Source: Haloglomus halophilum
GTDB taxonomy: Archaea > Halobacteriota > Halobacteria > Halobacteriales > Haloarculaceae
NCBI RefSeq assembly: GCF_024298885.1
Contig: NZ_CP101166.1
Location: 2,417,149 to 2,481,148 of the forward strand
Length of the DNA: 64,000 bases
Direction: 5' to 3'
Shown: positions 27,292 through 35,781 of the stretch, in pieces
Position numbering within the stretch: position 1 is the stretch's first letter
Layout of the letters: the number at the start of each line of letters is the position of its first letter
The notes under the pieces: model-generated
The model's input: the letters and a program-made list of their open reading frames with translations, nothing else
What the model was told of the DNA's origin: nothing
Databases searched by the model: none
Position numbers and translations under genes: made by a program

Positions 27292-28806
27292 ATGACCGGG
27301 CGCGAGCACGAGGATACGGATGCGGGCACGGAGGACGCAGTCGGCACCGACGGGAGCGGCGAGAGCGACGGCAGCGATGTCGTCCGCCGGGACCGCTTCA
27401 GCGGCGGCCCCGCCCGCGAGTTCCTCTCCTCGCTCGCGCAGGACGAGCGCATCTTCGCGGCCGACCTCGCGGTCGACCGTGCGCACACGGTGATGCTGGC
27501 CGAGCAGGACATCATCGGCGACGACGAGGCCAGCGACATCCTCGGCGCGCTCGACGACGTGGAAGCGGCAGGCCACGCCGCCCTCGACGGCGGCGAGGAT
27601 GTCCACGCGGCCATCGAGACGGCCGTCATCGAGCGTATCGGTCCCGTGGGTGGCAAGATGCACACCGCGCGCTCGCGCAACGACGAGGTGGCGACGTGCA
27701 TCCGCTATCGGCTCCGCGAGGGCCTGCTCGACACCGTCGAGGCGGTGCTCGCCGCGCGCGACGTACTGCTGGACACCATGGCGGCCGAGCGCGAGACGCT
27801 CGCGCCCGGCTACACTCACCTCCAGCCCGCACAGCCGACGACCGTTGCGCACTGGCTCGGTTCGTACGAGGGCGCGCTGGCGCGTGATACGGGTCGTCTG
27901 CTGGACGCGTTCGAGCGCACCAACCGCTCGCCGCTGGGCGGGGCCGCCTTCGGCGGCACGCCGTTCGACATCGACCGCGAGCGGACGGCCGACCTGCTGG
28001 GCTTCGACGGCCTCGTCGAGAACAGTATGGACGCGTCCTCGGCGCGGGACTTCCTGCTCGAGGCGGCGGGCGCGCTCGCGACGCTCGCGACGCACCTGTC
28101 CGGACTGGCAGAGGACCTCGTCGTCTTCGCCAACCGCGGGTTCGTGGAGCTGGACGACGACTACGCCTCGACCTCCTCCATCATGCCCCAGAAGAAGAAC
28201 CCCGACACGCTGGAACTCGTCCGCGCGGTCGCGGGCGACGCGGCGGGCGACCTCCAGGCCATCCTGACGAGCCTGAAGGGACTCCCCCGCGCGTACAACC
28301 GCGACCTCCAGCGGGTCCACCCGCACGCGTTCGACGCGGCCGACGCCGTCTTCGACGCGGTGGAGGTGGCGGCCGGCGCCGTCGCCACCGCGGAGTGGAA
28401 CGAGGCCGCACTCGCCGAGGCCGCGGGCGAGGGCTTCTCGACGGCGACGGGTGTCGCGGACCTGCTGGCGATGGCCGGCGTGCCGTTCCGCACCGCGCAC
28501 GAGGTGGTCGCGCGGGCCGCCGAGGAGGGGGACGACTTCGAGACCGTCGAGCGCGTCGCCGAGGACGTGCTGGACGCGCCGCTCGCGGAGTACGTCGACC
28601 CCGACGAGGTGCGCCGTGCGCTCGACCCGGCCGAGAGCGTGGCGATGCGTGACTCCCGTGGCGGGCCCGCACCCGCGGCGATGGCGGACGCACACGAACG
28701 CGCCGCCGAGCGGCTCGGGGCCGACCGTGCAACGCTCGGAGCGCGTCGCGAGCGGCTCGACGAGGCGGCCGACCGACTCGCCGCGGAGGTGGCGGACTAT
28801 GTCTGA
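27292..28806 (+). CDS. argH: Argininosuccinate lyase
   Basis: A 504-residue fumarase/aspartase superfamily lyase releasing arginine and fumarate. The superfamily signature is SSIMPQKKNPDTLELVRA, with HTARSRNDEVATCIRYRLRE near the N-terminus and GYTHLQPAQPTTVAHWLGSY in the middle. A 35-residue acidic N-terminal extension is present, so the start could be slightly downstream. The ATG follows the argG stop by one base. A 226-base gap then precedes lysW, which has its own promoter-like element. Confidence 0.96.
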   Translation: MTGREHEDTDAGTEDAVGTDGSGESDGSDVVRRDRFSGGPAREFLSSLAQDERIFAADLAVDRAHTVMLAEQDIIGDDEASDILGALDDVEAAGHAALDGGEDVHAAIETAVIERIGPVGGKMHTARSRNDEVATCIRYRLREGLLDTVEAVLAARDVLLDTMAAERETLAPGYTHLQPAQPTTVAHWLGSYEGALARDTGRLLDAFERTNRSPLGGAAFGGTPFDIDRERTADLLGFDGLVENSMDASSARDFLLEAAGALATLATHLSGLAEDLVVFANRGFVELDDDYASTSSIMPQKKNPDTLELVRAVAGDAAGDLQAILTSLKGLPRAYNRDLQRVHPHAFDAADAVFDAVEVAAGAVATAEWNEAALAEAAGEGFSTATGVADLLAMAGVPFRTAHEVVARAAEEGDDFETVERVAEDVLDAPLAEYVDPDEVRRALDPAESVAMRDSRGGPAPAAMADAHERAAERLGADRATLGARRERLDEAADRLAAEVADYV

Positions 28807-28999
28807 GGGTGACCACGCGGTGGCCACCCGCCAGGCCCGCGGTGTACGGCCCTCACCCGGCGGGCCACGGGCGCCGCCGCCGTCCCCGCCGCGGGGACTG
28901 ACAACTATCTGATACAGACTGCCGGAGTGGGGTTATGGGCGTTCTGCGGACCGTTAGCGGACGGTGCGATTCTACCACCTTTTCGACAAGTTCGACATG

Positions 29000-29005
29000 C
29001 TTAAG
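29000..29005 (+). promoter_or_regulatory. TATA-like box upstream of lysW
   Basis: CTTAAG at 29000-29005 lies 28-33 bases before the lysW ATG, suggesting a separate leaderless promoter for the lysW-argF part of the operon. Confidence 0.45.
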
Positions 29006-29032
29006 TGGCCGAGGCCGCCAGGTACGGGTACA

Positions 29033-29197
29033 ATGGTAGACTGTCCCGAGTGCGGGGCCGACGTGGACCTGCACGACGACCTCGAGGTCGGAGAGATCGT
29101 CGACTGCGCGACCTGCGGTGCCGAGCTCGAAGTGGTCAACGACGACCCCGTCGAGCTGGACACGGCACCCGAACTCGAAGAGGACTGGGGGGAGTAA
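29033..29197 (+). CDS. lysW: LysW/ArgW amino-group carrier protein
   Basis: A 54-residue acidic zinc-ribbon protein. It has Cys pairs CPEC and CATC and ends in EEDWGE, whose terminal glutamate is the residue to which the substrate amino group is attached. Glutamate (for arginine) or aminoadipate (for lysine) is carried through the pathway on this protein. With argG, H and F nearby, arginine synthesis is the likely use. It is needed in stoichiometric amounts, which fits a promoter just upstream and a strong hairpin just downstream. Confidence 0.95.
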   Translation: MVDCPECGADVDLHDDLEVGEIVDCATCGAELEVVNDDPVELDTAPELEEDWGE

Positions 29198-29198
29198 G

Positions 29199-29306
29199 AT
29201 GACCGTGCCCGGCGCGATTCGTGCCCTCTCCGCCCGGCGCGACCGCGCCGGGCGGCCGACGCCACCGGCAGCAGTAGTGACCACCACCCGGGGAGGTGAC
29301 TGCTGA
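29199..29306 (+). other. Intercistronic stem-loop and 35-codon mini-ORF between lysW and argX
   Basis: An ATG one base after the lysW stop opens a 35-codon frame ending in TGATG, overlapping the argX start. Within it, CCGCCCGGCGCG (29230-29241) and CGCGCCGGGCGG (29244-29255) form a perfect 12-bp stem. The argX ribosome site GGAGGTGA is inside the mini-ORF. It could be a coupling peptide, or simply the hairpin region of the mRNA. Codon usage is not convincing for a real protein. Confidence 0.4.
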
Positions 29307-30175
29307 TGCAGGTCGGTATGCTGTACTCGCGCATCCGGCGCGACGAGAAGCTCCTCCTCTCGGAACTGCGCGACCGCGACCACGAGGTGACGAAGGTCGA
29401 CGTCCGCAAGGAGCACTTCGACGTCCACGACGTCCCGGAGTCGTTCCGCGACGTGGACCTGGTGCTGGACCGCTGTCTCGCGACCAGTCGCTCGCGCTAC
29501 GCCACGGAGTTCGTCGCCCACTACGACGTGCCCGTGGTCAACGACCCGCGGACGGCGGCCATCTGCGCGGACAAGGCCCGGAACAGCCTCGTCCTCGCCG
29601 AGGCCGACGTGCCGACGCCGCGGACGACGGTCGCGTTCACCAAGGAGTCCGCGATGGAGGCCATCGAGAACTTCGGCTACCCCTGCGTCCTGAAGCCGGT
29701 CGTCGGCAGCTGGGGGCGCCTGATGGCCAAGATCGATTCCCGGAACGCGGCCGAGGCCATCCTCGAACACAAGGAGACGCTCGGCCACTACGAGCACAAG
29801 GTGTTCTACATCCAGGAGTTCGTCGAGAAGCCGGGCCGTGACATCCGCGTGCTCGCCACGGACGGCGAGCCGGTCGCGGCGATGGCCCGCTCCTCGGACC
29901 ACTGGCTCACGAACGCCGCGAAGGGCGCCACCACCGAGCGCATCGAGATTACCGACGAGATGCGCGACCTCGTCGAGCGGGCCAGCGCCGCGGTCGGTGA
30001 CGGCCTGCTCGGTGTCGACCTCATGGAGACGGGCGAGAACTACACTGTCCACGAGGTGAACCACACGGTCGAGTTCAAGGCGCTCAACGAGGTCGCCGAC
30101 GTGGACGTGCCCGGAACCGTCGTCGACTGGCTGGAGGAGAAGGTCGAGACCGAGACTGCGGAGGCCACGACATGA
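29306..30175 (+). CDS. argX: Glutamate--LysW ligase ArgX
   Basis: A 289-residue RimK-like ATP-grasp ligase that joins glutamate to the C-terminal Glu of LysW. ATP-grasp features are PCVLKPVVGSWGRLMAKI, FYIQEFVEKPGRDIRVLATDG and GVDLMETGENYTVHEVNHTVEF. The ending VNHTVEFK resembles the N-T-x-E substrate-specifying region of ArgX/LysX enzymes. GGAGGTGA lies 9 bases before the ATG, and the stop overlaps the argC start as ATGA. Confidence 0.93.
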   Translation: MQVGMLYSRIRRDEKLLLSELRDRDHEVTKVDVRKEHFDVHDVPESFRDVDLVLDRCLATSRSRYATEFVAHYDVPVVNDPRTAAICADKARNSLVLAEADVPTPRTTVAFTKESAMEAIENFGYPCVLKPVVGSWGRLMAKIDSRNAAEAILEHKETLGHYEHKVFYIQEFVEKPGRDIRVLATDGEPVAAMARSSDHWLTNAAKGATTERIEITDEMRDLVERASAAVGDGLLGVDLMETGENYTVHEVNHTVEFKALNEVADVDVPGTVVDWLEEKVETETAEATT

Positions 30176-31209
30176 CCAAGACCGCCAGCGTCGTCGGCGG
30201 TACGGGGTTCACGGGCGGCGAACTCCTGCGCCTGCTCGACGGGCATCCCGAGTTCGAGGTCGTGCAGGCGACCTCCCGCTCGGAGGCCAACAAGACCGTC
30301 GGCGGCATCCACCCGAACCTGCGTCACATGGACCTGCGGTTCTCCGACCCGGAGGACCTCGAGTCCGTGGACACGCTGTTCGCGTGTACGCCCCACGGCG
30401 TCTCGATGGGCCAGGTCGACGAGTTCCGCGACGCCGCCGGCACCGTCGTCGACCTCTCGGCGGACTTCCGTCTGCCCGAGGAGCAGTACTACGACGACTA
30501 CTACGACGGCCACTCTCGCCCGGAACTGCTGGACGAGGCCGAGTACGCCCTGCCGGAACTCAACCGCGAGAACCTGCCGGGCGCCGACCTCATCGCGGCG
30601 GGTGGCTGTAACGCCACCGCCAGCATCGTCGGCCTGCTCCCGCTGTTCGAGGCGGGCATCCTCGACGGTGACGAGCAGCTCGTCATCGACATCAAGGTCG
30701 GCTCCAGCGAGGGCGGCGCCGGCGGCGGCGCGGCCTCCTCGCACGCAGAGCGCTCGGGCGTCGTCCGCCCGTACGCGCCGACGGGTCACCGCCACGAGGC
30801 CGAAATCGAGGCGTACCTCGGAACGAGCGTCTCGTTCACGGTCCACGCCGTGGACATGATCCGCGGGGCGAGTGCGACCTGCCACGTCTTCCCGAACGGG
30901 CCGGTCTCGAAGGGCGACCTCTGGCAGGCGTATCGGGGCCAGTACGAGGACGAGCCGTTCGTCCGCATGGCCGCCGGTGGTGGCGGCGTCTACCGCTACC
31001 CCGAGCCCAAAGCGGTCGCGGGCTCGAACTTCGCGGAGGTCGGCTTCGAGGTCGACCCGACGAACAAGCGCCTCGTGGTCTTCTCGGCCATCGACAACAT
31101 GATGAAGGGCTCGGCGGGCCAGGCGGTCCACGCCGCCAACGTCGCGCTGGGCTTCGAGGAGACGGCTGGGCTGGAGCACACCGGGTTCCATCCCATCGGC
31201 GCACCCTGA
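30172..31209 (+). CDS. argC: [LysW]-glutamyl phosphate reductase
   Basis: A 345-residue NADPH-dependent reductase converting LysW-glutamyl phosphate to the semialdehyde. It has the Rossmann start SVVGGTGFTGGELLRLL, the active-site Cys in AAGGCNATASIVGLLPL, and IKVGSSEGGAGGGAA, typical of the ArgC/LysY family. The start overlaps argX as ATGA. A 190-base gap then separates it from argB. Confidence 0.95.
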   Translation: MTKTASVVGGTGFTGGELLRLLDGHPEFEVVQATSRSEANKTVGGIHPNLRHMDLRFSDPEDLESVDTLFACTPHGVSMGQVDEFRDAAGTVVDLSADFRLPEEQYYDDYYDGHSRPELLDEAEYALPELNRENLPGADLIAAGGCNATASIVGLLPLFEAGILDGDEQLVIDIKVGSSEGGAGGGAASSHAERSGVVRPYAPTGHRHEAEIEAYLGTSVSFTVHAVDMIRGASATCHVFPNGPVSKGDLWQAYRGQYEDEPFVRMAAGGGGVYRYPEPKAVAGSNFAEVGFEVDPTNKRLVVFSAIDNMMKGSAGQAVHAANVALGFEETAGLEHTGFHPIGAP

Positions 31210-31253
31210 GGACAGCAACACAACTGCAAAGCGTGCGGAATTTTCCGAAAACG

Positions 31254-31403
31254 ATGCAACTTCACGACGAAAACGCGTGTTCTACGACGAACGATTCGAC
31301 GAGCAGCCCTGCCGCGCCCGTGTCCGGGCGACCGGCCGACTCGCGAGCGGCTGCTCGACCACCCCGCACGCCAGCCACGGTGCACGGAGGTGAGGCGCCG
31401 TGA
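31254..31403 (+). other. Nested stem-loop and 49-codon mini-ORF between argC and argB
   Basis: The 190 bases between argC and argB hold a 49-codon frame from ATG 31254, ending in GTGA over the argB start. CGAGCAGCC (31300-31308) pairs perfectly with GGCTGCTCG (31349-31357) and encloses a second stem, CGCCCG-TGTC-CGGGCG (31315-31330). GGAGGTGA for argB lies near its end. It may be a processing or attenuation structure or a coupling peptide; as a protein it is low-complexity (Ser, Ala, Pro, Arg). Confidence 0.4.
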
Positions 31404-32257
31404 GCGATGTCTCCGACTACGACCGCGTCGTGGTCAAGATCGGCGGCGCGAAGGCCGTCGAACCGGAGGGCGCGCTCGCGGACATCGCCGACCTCGCTGA
31501 CGAGGGCGTGGAGATGGTCGTCGTCCACGGCGGCTCGACGGCGGTCGACGACACGCTCGAGGAGATGGGCATGGAGCCCGAGTACGTCGAGACCCCCTCG
31601 GGTGTCGTCGGGCGCTTCACCGACGAGGAGACCATGGACGTGTTCAAGATGGCCATGGCCGGCCTCGTGAACACCGACCTCGTGACGGGCCTGCGCGACG
31701 CCGGCGCCGACGCCGTCGGCCTCTCCGGGGTGGACGGCGGGCTCCTGACGGGCTCGCGCAAGTCCGCGGTCCGCGTCGTCGAGGACGGCAAGAAGAAGAT
31801 CCGCCGCGGTGACCACTCGGGCACCATCAAGCAGGTCAACGGCGACCTGCTGGAGACGCTGCTCGATGACGGTTACACGCCGGTGGCGTCGCCACCGATG
31901 CTGGCCGACGACGGCGTCGCGGTGAACACCGACGCCGACCGCGCGAGTGCGGCGGTGGCGGGCGCGCTCGGCGCGACGCTCGTCTCGCTGACGGACGTGG
32001 AGGGCGTCTACCGGGACCCCGACGACGCCTCGACGCGCATCGAGACGGTCGAGACCGCCGACGACTTCGCGGAACTCGAGGACGCCGCCGAGGGGTTCAT
32101 GAGCCGGAAGGTGATGGCCGCGACGGAGGCGCTCGAGGGCGGGTCCCCCGAGGTCGTCGTCGCGACGGCCAACGCCGACCGTCCCGTCCGCGCGGCGCTG
32201 GAGGGTGGCGGCACGCACGTCCTGAGCGAGTCGCTCCCCGAGGGGGACGAGACATGA
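31400..32257 (+). CDS. argB: [LysW]-glutamate kinase
   Basis: A 285-residue amino-acid kinase family enzyme phosphorylating the gamma-carboxyl of LysW-bound glutamate. It begins RVVVKIGGAKAVEPEG, with EMVVVHGGSTAVDDTL, then VNTDADRASAAVAGALGATLVSLTDVEGV, the usual substrate and nucleotide blocks. A GTG start at 31400 is supported by GGAGGTGA 7 bases upstream. The stop overlaps, as ATGA, a 22-codon mini-ORF leading to argD. Confidence 0.95.
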   Translation: MSDVSDYDRVVVKIGGAKAVEPEGALADIADLADEGVEMVVVHGGSTAVDDTLEEMGMEPEYVETPSGVVGRFTDEETMDVFKMAMAGLVNTDLVTGLRDAGADAVGLSGVDGGLLTGSRKSAVRVVEDGKKKIRRGDHSGTIKQVNGDLLETLLDDGYTPVASPPMLADDGVAVNTDADRASAAVAGALGATLVSLTDVEGVYRDPDDASTRIETVETADDFAELEDAAEGFMSRKVMAATEALEGGSPEVVVATANADRPVRAALEGGGTHVLSESLPEGDET

Positions 32258-32322
32258 CCGACTGGCAGCACTGTCACGGACCGACAGGTTCGATAATGCA
32301 GGCCCGCCACACGTACGCATGA
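32254..32322 (+). other. 22-codon mini-ORF bridging argB and argD
   Basis: This frame starts at the ATGA overlapping the argB stop and ends in the ATGA overlapping the argD start, so it exactly fills the 61-base gap. CTGTC (32271-32275) and GACAG (32283-32287) make a small stem. No GGAGG-like site precedes argD, so coupling by re-initiation through this frame is plausible, but chance cannot be excluded at this length. Confidence 0.35.
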
Positions 32323-33446
32323 CCGGATTCGTCTTCTCCGAGAAGCCCATCCGCATCGAACGCGGCGAGGGCGTCCACCTCTACGACTCGAACGGGACCG
32401 AGTACCTCGACTTCGGCGCCAGCTACGCCTGTACACCCGTGGGTCACTGCCACCCCGAGGTGGTGGACGCGGCGACCAGCCAGCTGGAGGACCTGATGTA
32501 CGTCCAGGCCTCGTACCCGACCGACGTGCGTGACGCGCTGTACGAGGCGCTCGCGGACTCCGCGCCGGGCGACCTGGACTACGTCTGGCTCTGCAACTCC
32601 GGGACCGAGGCGAACGAGGCCGCCCTGAAGTTCGCCCGGAGCGCCACCGGAGACGAGAAGATCGTCGCGACCACGCGTGGCTTCCACGGCCGCACGATGG
32701 GTGCGCTCGCGGCCACCTGGAAGGACAAGTACAAGAAGCCGTTCGAGCCGCTGGCCGGCGGCGTCGAGTTCGTCGAGTACGGCGACGCCGACGCGATGGC
32801 CGAGGCCGTCGACGACGAGACGGCCGCGGTCATCCTCGAACCGCTCCAGGGTGAGGGGGGAATCAACCCCGCCGACCCCGAGTACCTGCACGCGGTCCGC
32901 GAGACCGCGACCGAGCACGGCGCGGCGATGGTGCTGGACGAGATACAGACGGGGCTCGGGCGCACCGGCCACATGTGGGCCGCCGAGAAGCACGACGTCG
33001 TCCCGGACATCCTGACCACTGCGAAGGGCCTCGGCAGCGGGCTCCCCATCGGTTCGACGGTCGTGAAGGAGTGGGTCGCGGAGAACTGCGGCGACCACGG
33101 CTCCACCTTCTCGGGTGGCCCCGTGGTGTCCGCGGCCGCTGGCGCCACGCTGGACGTGCTCCAGCGCGAGAACGTCCCCGCACACGCCGCCGAGGTGGGC
33201 GACTACCTCATGGGCGAGGTCGAGAGTCGCCTCGGTGACGAGGTGCGCGACGTGCGCGGGCACGGGCTGATGGTCGGTATCGAGGTGAAACGTGGGGCCA
33301 ACCGCCTGCTGCGCGACCTCGCCATCGAACACCAGATACTCGCGCTGCCCGCCGGCCGGACGGTGCTGCGGCTGCTGCCGCCGCTCACCATCGAGCGCGA
33401 GCACGCCGACGAGGTCGTCGACGCGCTGGAGGCGATCCTCGCGTGA
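32319..33446 (+). CDS. argD: [LysW]-glutamate-semialdehyde aminotransferase
   Basis: A 375-residue class III aminotransferase forming LysW-ornithine. It has SYACTPVGHCHPEVV, NSGTEANEAALKFAR, FHGRTMGALAATWK, the PLP Asp in MVLDEIQTGLGRTG and the Schiff-base lysine in TTAKGLGSGLPIG. The stop overlaps argE as GTGA. No ribosome site is visible before the start. Confidence 0.95.
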   Translation: MTGFVFSEKPIRIERGEGVHLYDSNGTEYLDFGASYACTPVGHCHPEVVDAATSQLEDLMYVQASYPTDVRDALYEALADSAPGDLDYVWLCNSGTEANEAALKFARSATGDEKIVATTRGFHGRTMGALAATWKDKYKKPFEPLAGGVEFVEYGDADAMAEAVDDETAAVILEPLQGEGGINPADPEYLHAVRETATEHGAAMVLDEIQTGLGRTGHMWAAEKHDVVPDILTTAKGLGSGLPIGSTVVKEWVAENCGDHGSTFSGGPVVSAAAGATLDVLQRENVPAHAAEVGDYLMGEVESRLGDEVRDVRGHGLMVGIEVKRGANRLLRDLAIEHQILALPAGRTVLRLLPPLTIEREHADEVVDALEAILA

Positions 33447-34555
33447 GCGACGCCGCCGAAGCGTCGGCCGACGCCGCGGTCCCCGTCGACCAGGAGGCGC
33501 GCGACCTCCTCGAACGCGTGGTCGACACGCCCTCGCCGACCGGAGAGGAGGAAGCGGCGGCCGCCGAACTCGTCGAGTTCTTCGAGTCCCACGGCCGGGA
33601 GGCGTGGACCGACGAGGTCGGCAACGTCCGCGCGCCCGCGGACGACAGCGTCCTGCTCACCTCGCACGTCGACACCGTCCCCGGCGACATCCCGGTCCGC
33701 GTCGAACCCGGCGAGGGCGACGAGAGCGACGTGCTGTGGGGCCGGGGCAGCGTCGACGCGAAGGGGCCGCTGTGTGCGATGGCCGTCGCCGCGGTCCGCA
33801 CCGGCGTCTCCTTCGTCGGCGTCGTCGGCGAGGAGGTCGACTCCCGGGGCGCGCGTCATCTCGTCGAGAACCGCGAGGCGCCCGACGCCGTCGTCAACGG
33901 CGAGCCCTCGGGCTGGGACGGCGTGACGCTCGGCTACCGCGGGTTGACCGCGGGCCGCTACGTCTGCACCTCCGAATCCGGCCACACCTCCCGCGAGGAC
34001 GCCAACGCCATCCAGTCGGCCATCCGCTGGTGGGCTCGCGTCGAGGACCGCTACGAGACCGACGAGTACGAACCGGTCTTCGAGCAGGTCACGACCAAGC
34101 CCGTCGCGATGGACGGCGGCCTCACCGAGGACGGCCTCTCGGTGGAGGCGACGATGGACGTGCAGTTGCGGGTGCCGCCGTCGCTGACCGTCGAGGACGT
34201 CCGAGAGGCCGTCGTCGCCGAACTGGACGAGGGGACCATCAACTGGAAGGACGCCGTCCAGCCGGTGATGGTCTCGCCGCGGACCGCGGTAGCGCGGTCG
34301 TTCCGCGTCGCCATCCGGGACGTGGGCGGCGACCCGCGCCTCCTCCGCAAGACCGGCACCAGCGACATGAACGTCTTCGCCGGCGCGTGGGACTGTCCGA
34401 TGGCGACCTACGGCCCCGGCGATTCGGACCTGGACCACGCGCCCGACGAGCACCTCCCGCTGCGCGACCTGGACCGTGCCGTCGCGGTGCTCGAACGCGT
34501 CGCGAGCGATCTCACCGACGACGCGGCCGACAGCGACACCTCTCACGATGACTGA
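33443..34555 (+). CDS. argE: [LysW]-ornithine hydrolase (M20 family)
   Basis: A 370-residue M20 metallopeptidase releasing ornithine from LysW. Metal motifs are LTSHVDTVPGD, GRGSVDAKGPLC and VGEEVDSRGARHL; a late metal-binding part is in RKTGTSDMNVFA. About 20 extra residues precede the usual start LLERVVDTPSPTGEE. The GTG overlaps the end of argD, and the gene overlaps argF by 8 bases. Confidence 0.93.
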   Translation: MSDAAEASADAAVPVDQEARDLLERVVDTPSPTGEEEAAAAELVEFFESHGREAWTDEVGNVRAPADDSVLLTSHVDTVPGDIPVRVEPGEGDESDVLWGRGSVDAKGPLCAMAVAAVRTGVSFVGVVGEEVDSRGARHLVENREAPDAVVNGEPSGWDGVTLGYRGLTAGRYVCTSESGHTSREDANAIQSAIRWWARVEDRYETDEYEPVFEQVTTKPVAMDGGLTEDGLSVEATMDVQLRVPPSLTVEDVREAVVAELDEGTINWKDAVQPVMVSPRTAVARSFRVAIRDVGGDPRLLRKTGTSDMNVFAGAWDCPMATYGPGDSDLDHAPDEHLPLRDLDRAVAVLERVASDLTDDAADSDTSHDD

Positions 34556-35462
34556 CGACACCGAGCCACGCAACTTCGTCGACATCGACGACCTGACGAC
34601 CGAGGAACTGCACGCGGTGCTGACCCGCGCGACCGACCTGAAGGAGCGCGAGCACCGGGGGAAACACCACCCACTCCTCTCCGGGCAGACGCTCGGGATG
34701 ATCTTCGAGAAGCCCTCGACGCGGACGCGGGTCTCGTTCGAGACGGGGATGACGCAACTCGGCGGCCACGCCATCTTCCTCGGCCCGGACGACATCCACC
34801 TCGGGCACGGCGAGCCCGTCAAGGACACTGCCCGCGCGCTCTCGCGCTACGTGGACCTGCTGATGGCTCGTGTCTTCGACCACGCGGACGTGCAGGAGCT
34901 CGCCGAGTACGCCACCGTCCCGGTGGTCAACGGCCTGACCGACGACGCCCATCCCTGTCAGACGCTGGCGGATCTGCTCACCATCCGCGAGCGGTTCGGC
35001 GACTTCGAGGCCGACGTGGCCTGGATCGGCGACGGCAACAACGTCGCCCAGTCGTTCGTGCTGGGCGCGGCGATGGTCGACCTTGACCTCACCGTGGCGA
35101 CCCCGCCGGAGTACGCCATCGACGACGCGGTGCTCGACCGGGCGGCCGAACTCGGGACACCGCCCGAGGTCACGACCGACCCCGAGGCGGCGGTCGAGGG
35201 GGCCGACATCGTCTACACGGACGTCTGGGTCAGCATGGGCCAGGAGGACCAGCGCGCGGAGAAACTGGAGCGGTTCCAGCGTGGCGGCTTCCAGGTCAGC
35301 GACGACCTGCTCGACCCGGACACGCAGGTGATGCACTGTCTCCCCGCCCACCGTGGCGAGGAGATCACCGACGAGGTGATGGAGTCCGACCGGGCCCTGG
35401 TGTGGGACCAGGCGGAGAACCGCCTCCACGCCCAGAAGGGGCTCATGACCTGGCTGGACTGA
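34548..35462 (+). CDS. argF: Ornithine carbamoyltransferase
   Basis: A 304-residue transferase making citrulline from ornithine and carbamoyl phosphate. It has the carbamoyl phosphate motif EKPSTRTRVSFE, the HPCQTLAD block and the ornithine-side motif MHCLPAHRGEEI. The length is typical. It is the last gene of the arginine operon and connects it back to argG and argH. Confidence 0.97.
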   Translation: MTDDTEPRNFVDIDDLTTEELHAVLTRATDLKEREHRGKHHPLLSGQTLGMIFEKPSTRTRVSFETGMTQLGGHAIFLGPDDIHLGHGEPVKDTARALSRYVDLLMARVFDHADVQELAEYATVPVVNGLTDDAHPCQTLADLLTIRERFGDFEADVAWIGDGNNVAQSFVLGAAMVDLDLTVATPPEYAIDDAVLDRAAELGTPPEVTTDPEAAVEGADIVYTDVWVSMGQEDQRAEKLERFQRGGFQVSDDLLDPDTQVMHCLPAHRGEEITDEVMESDRALVWDQAENRLHAQKGLMTWLD

Positions 35463-35507
35463 CCGATATCGGATGGTTCTTGCCGGACAGTTCCGACGGT
35501 CGGCGTG

Positions 35508-35765
35508 ATGCCCTCCGACCCGCCGTTCATCGACCCGACGGACCGCACGCTCGACACCGGCCAGATTCTGTACGAGGCGATTCCCATCGCGGCGCTCGTC
35601 GCGCTGTTCGGCGGACTGGCGCTCGTCCCGCTGCTGGTCGTGTTCCTCGTCGCCGGCGGGAGCACGCTCGGTGCGTTGCTCACGGTCGTCGCACAGTTCA
35701 TTCTCGCCGTTGGGACCGGCGTCGTCCTGCTGTACCTGCTCGTTCGCGCGGAACAGCTCGCATAG
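35508..35765 (+). CDS. Small two-helix membrane protein
   Basis: An 85-residue protein with two long hydrophobic helices (about residues 24-48 and 52-78) and a polar N-terminus (PPFIDPTDRTLDTGQILYEA). No family is recognised with certainty; similar small proteins are common and uncharacterised in haloarchaea. It ends 16 bases before the end of thiL on the opposite strand. The ATG at 35508 is chosen over a GTG one codon earlier. Confidence 0.65.
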   Translation: MPSDPPFIDPTDRTLDTGQILYEAIPIAALVALFGGLALVPLLVVFLVAGGSTLGALLTVVAQFILAVGTGVVLLYLLVRAEQLA

Positions 35766-35781
35766 CGGCCCGACAACGGAC

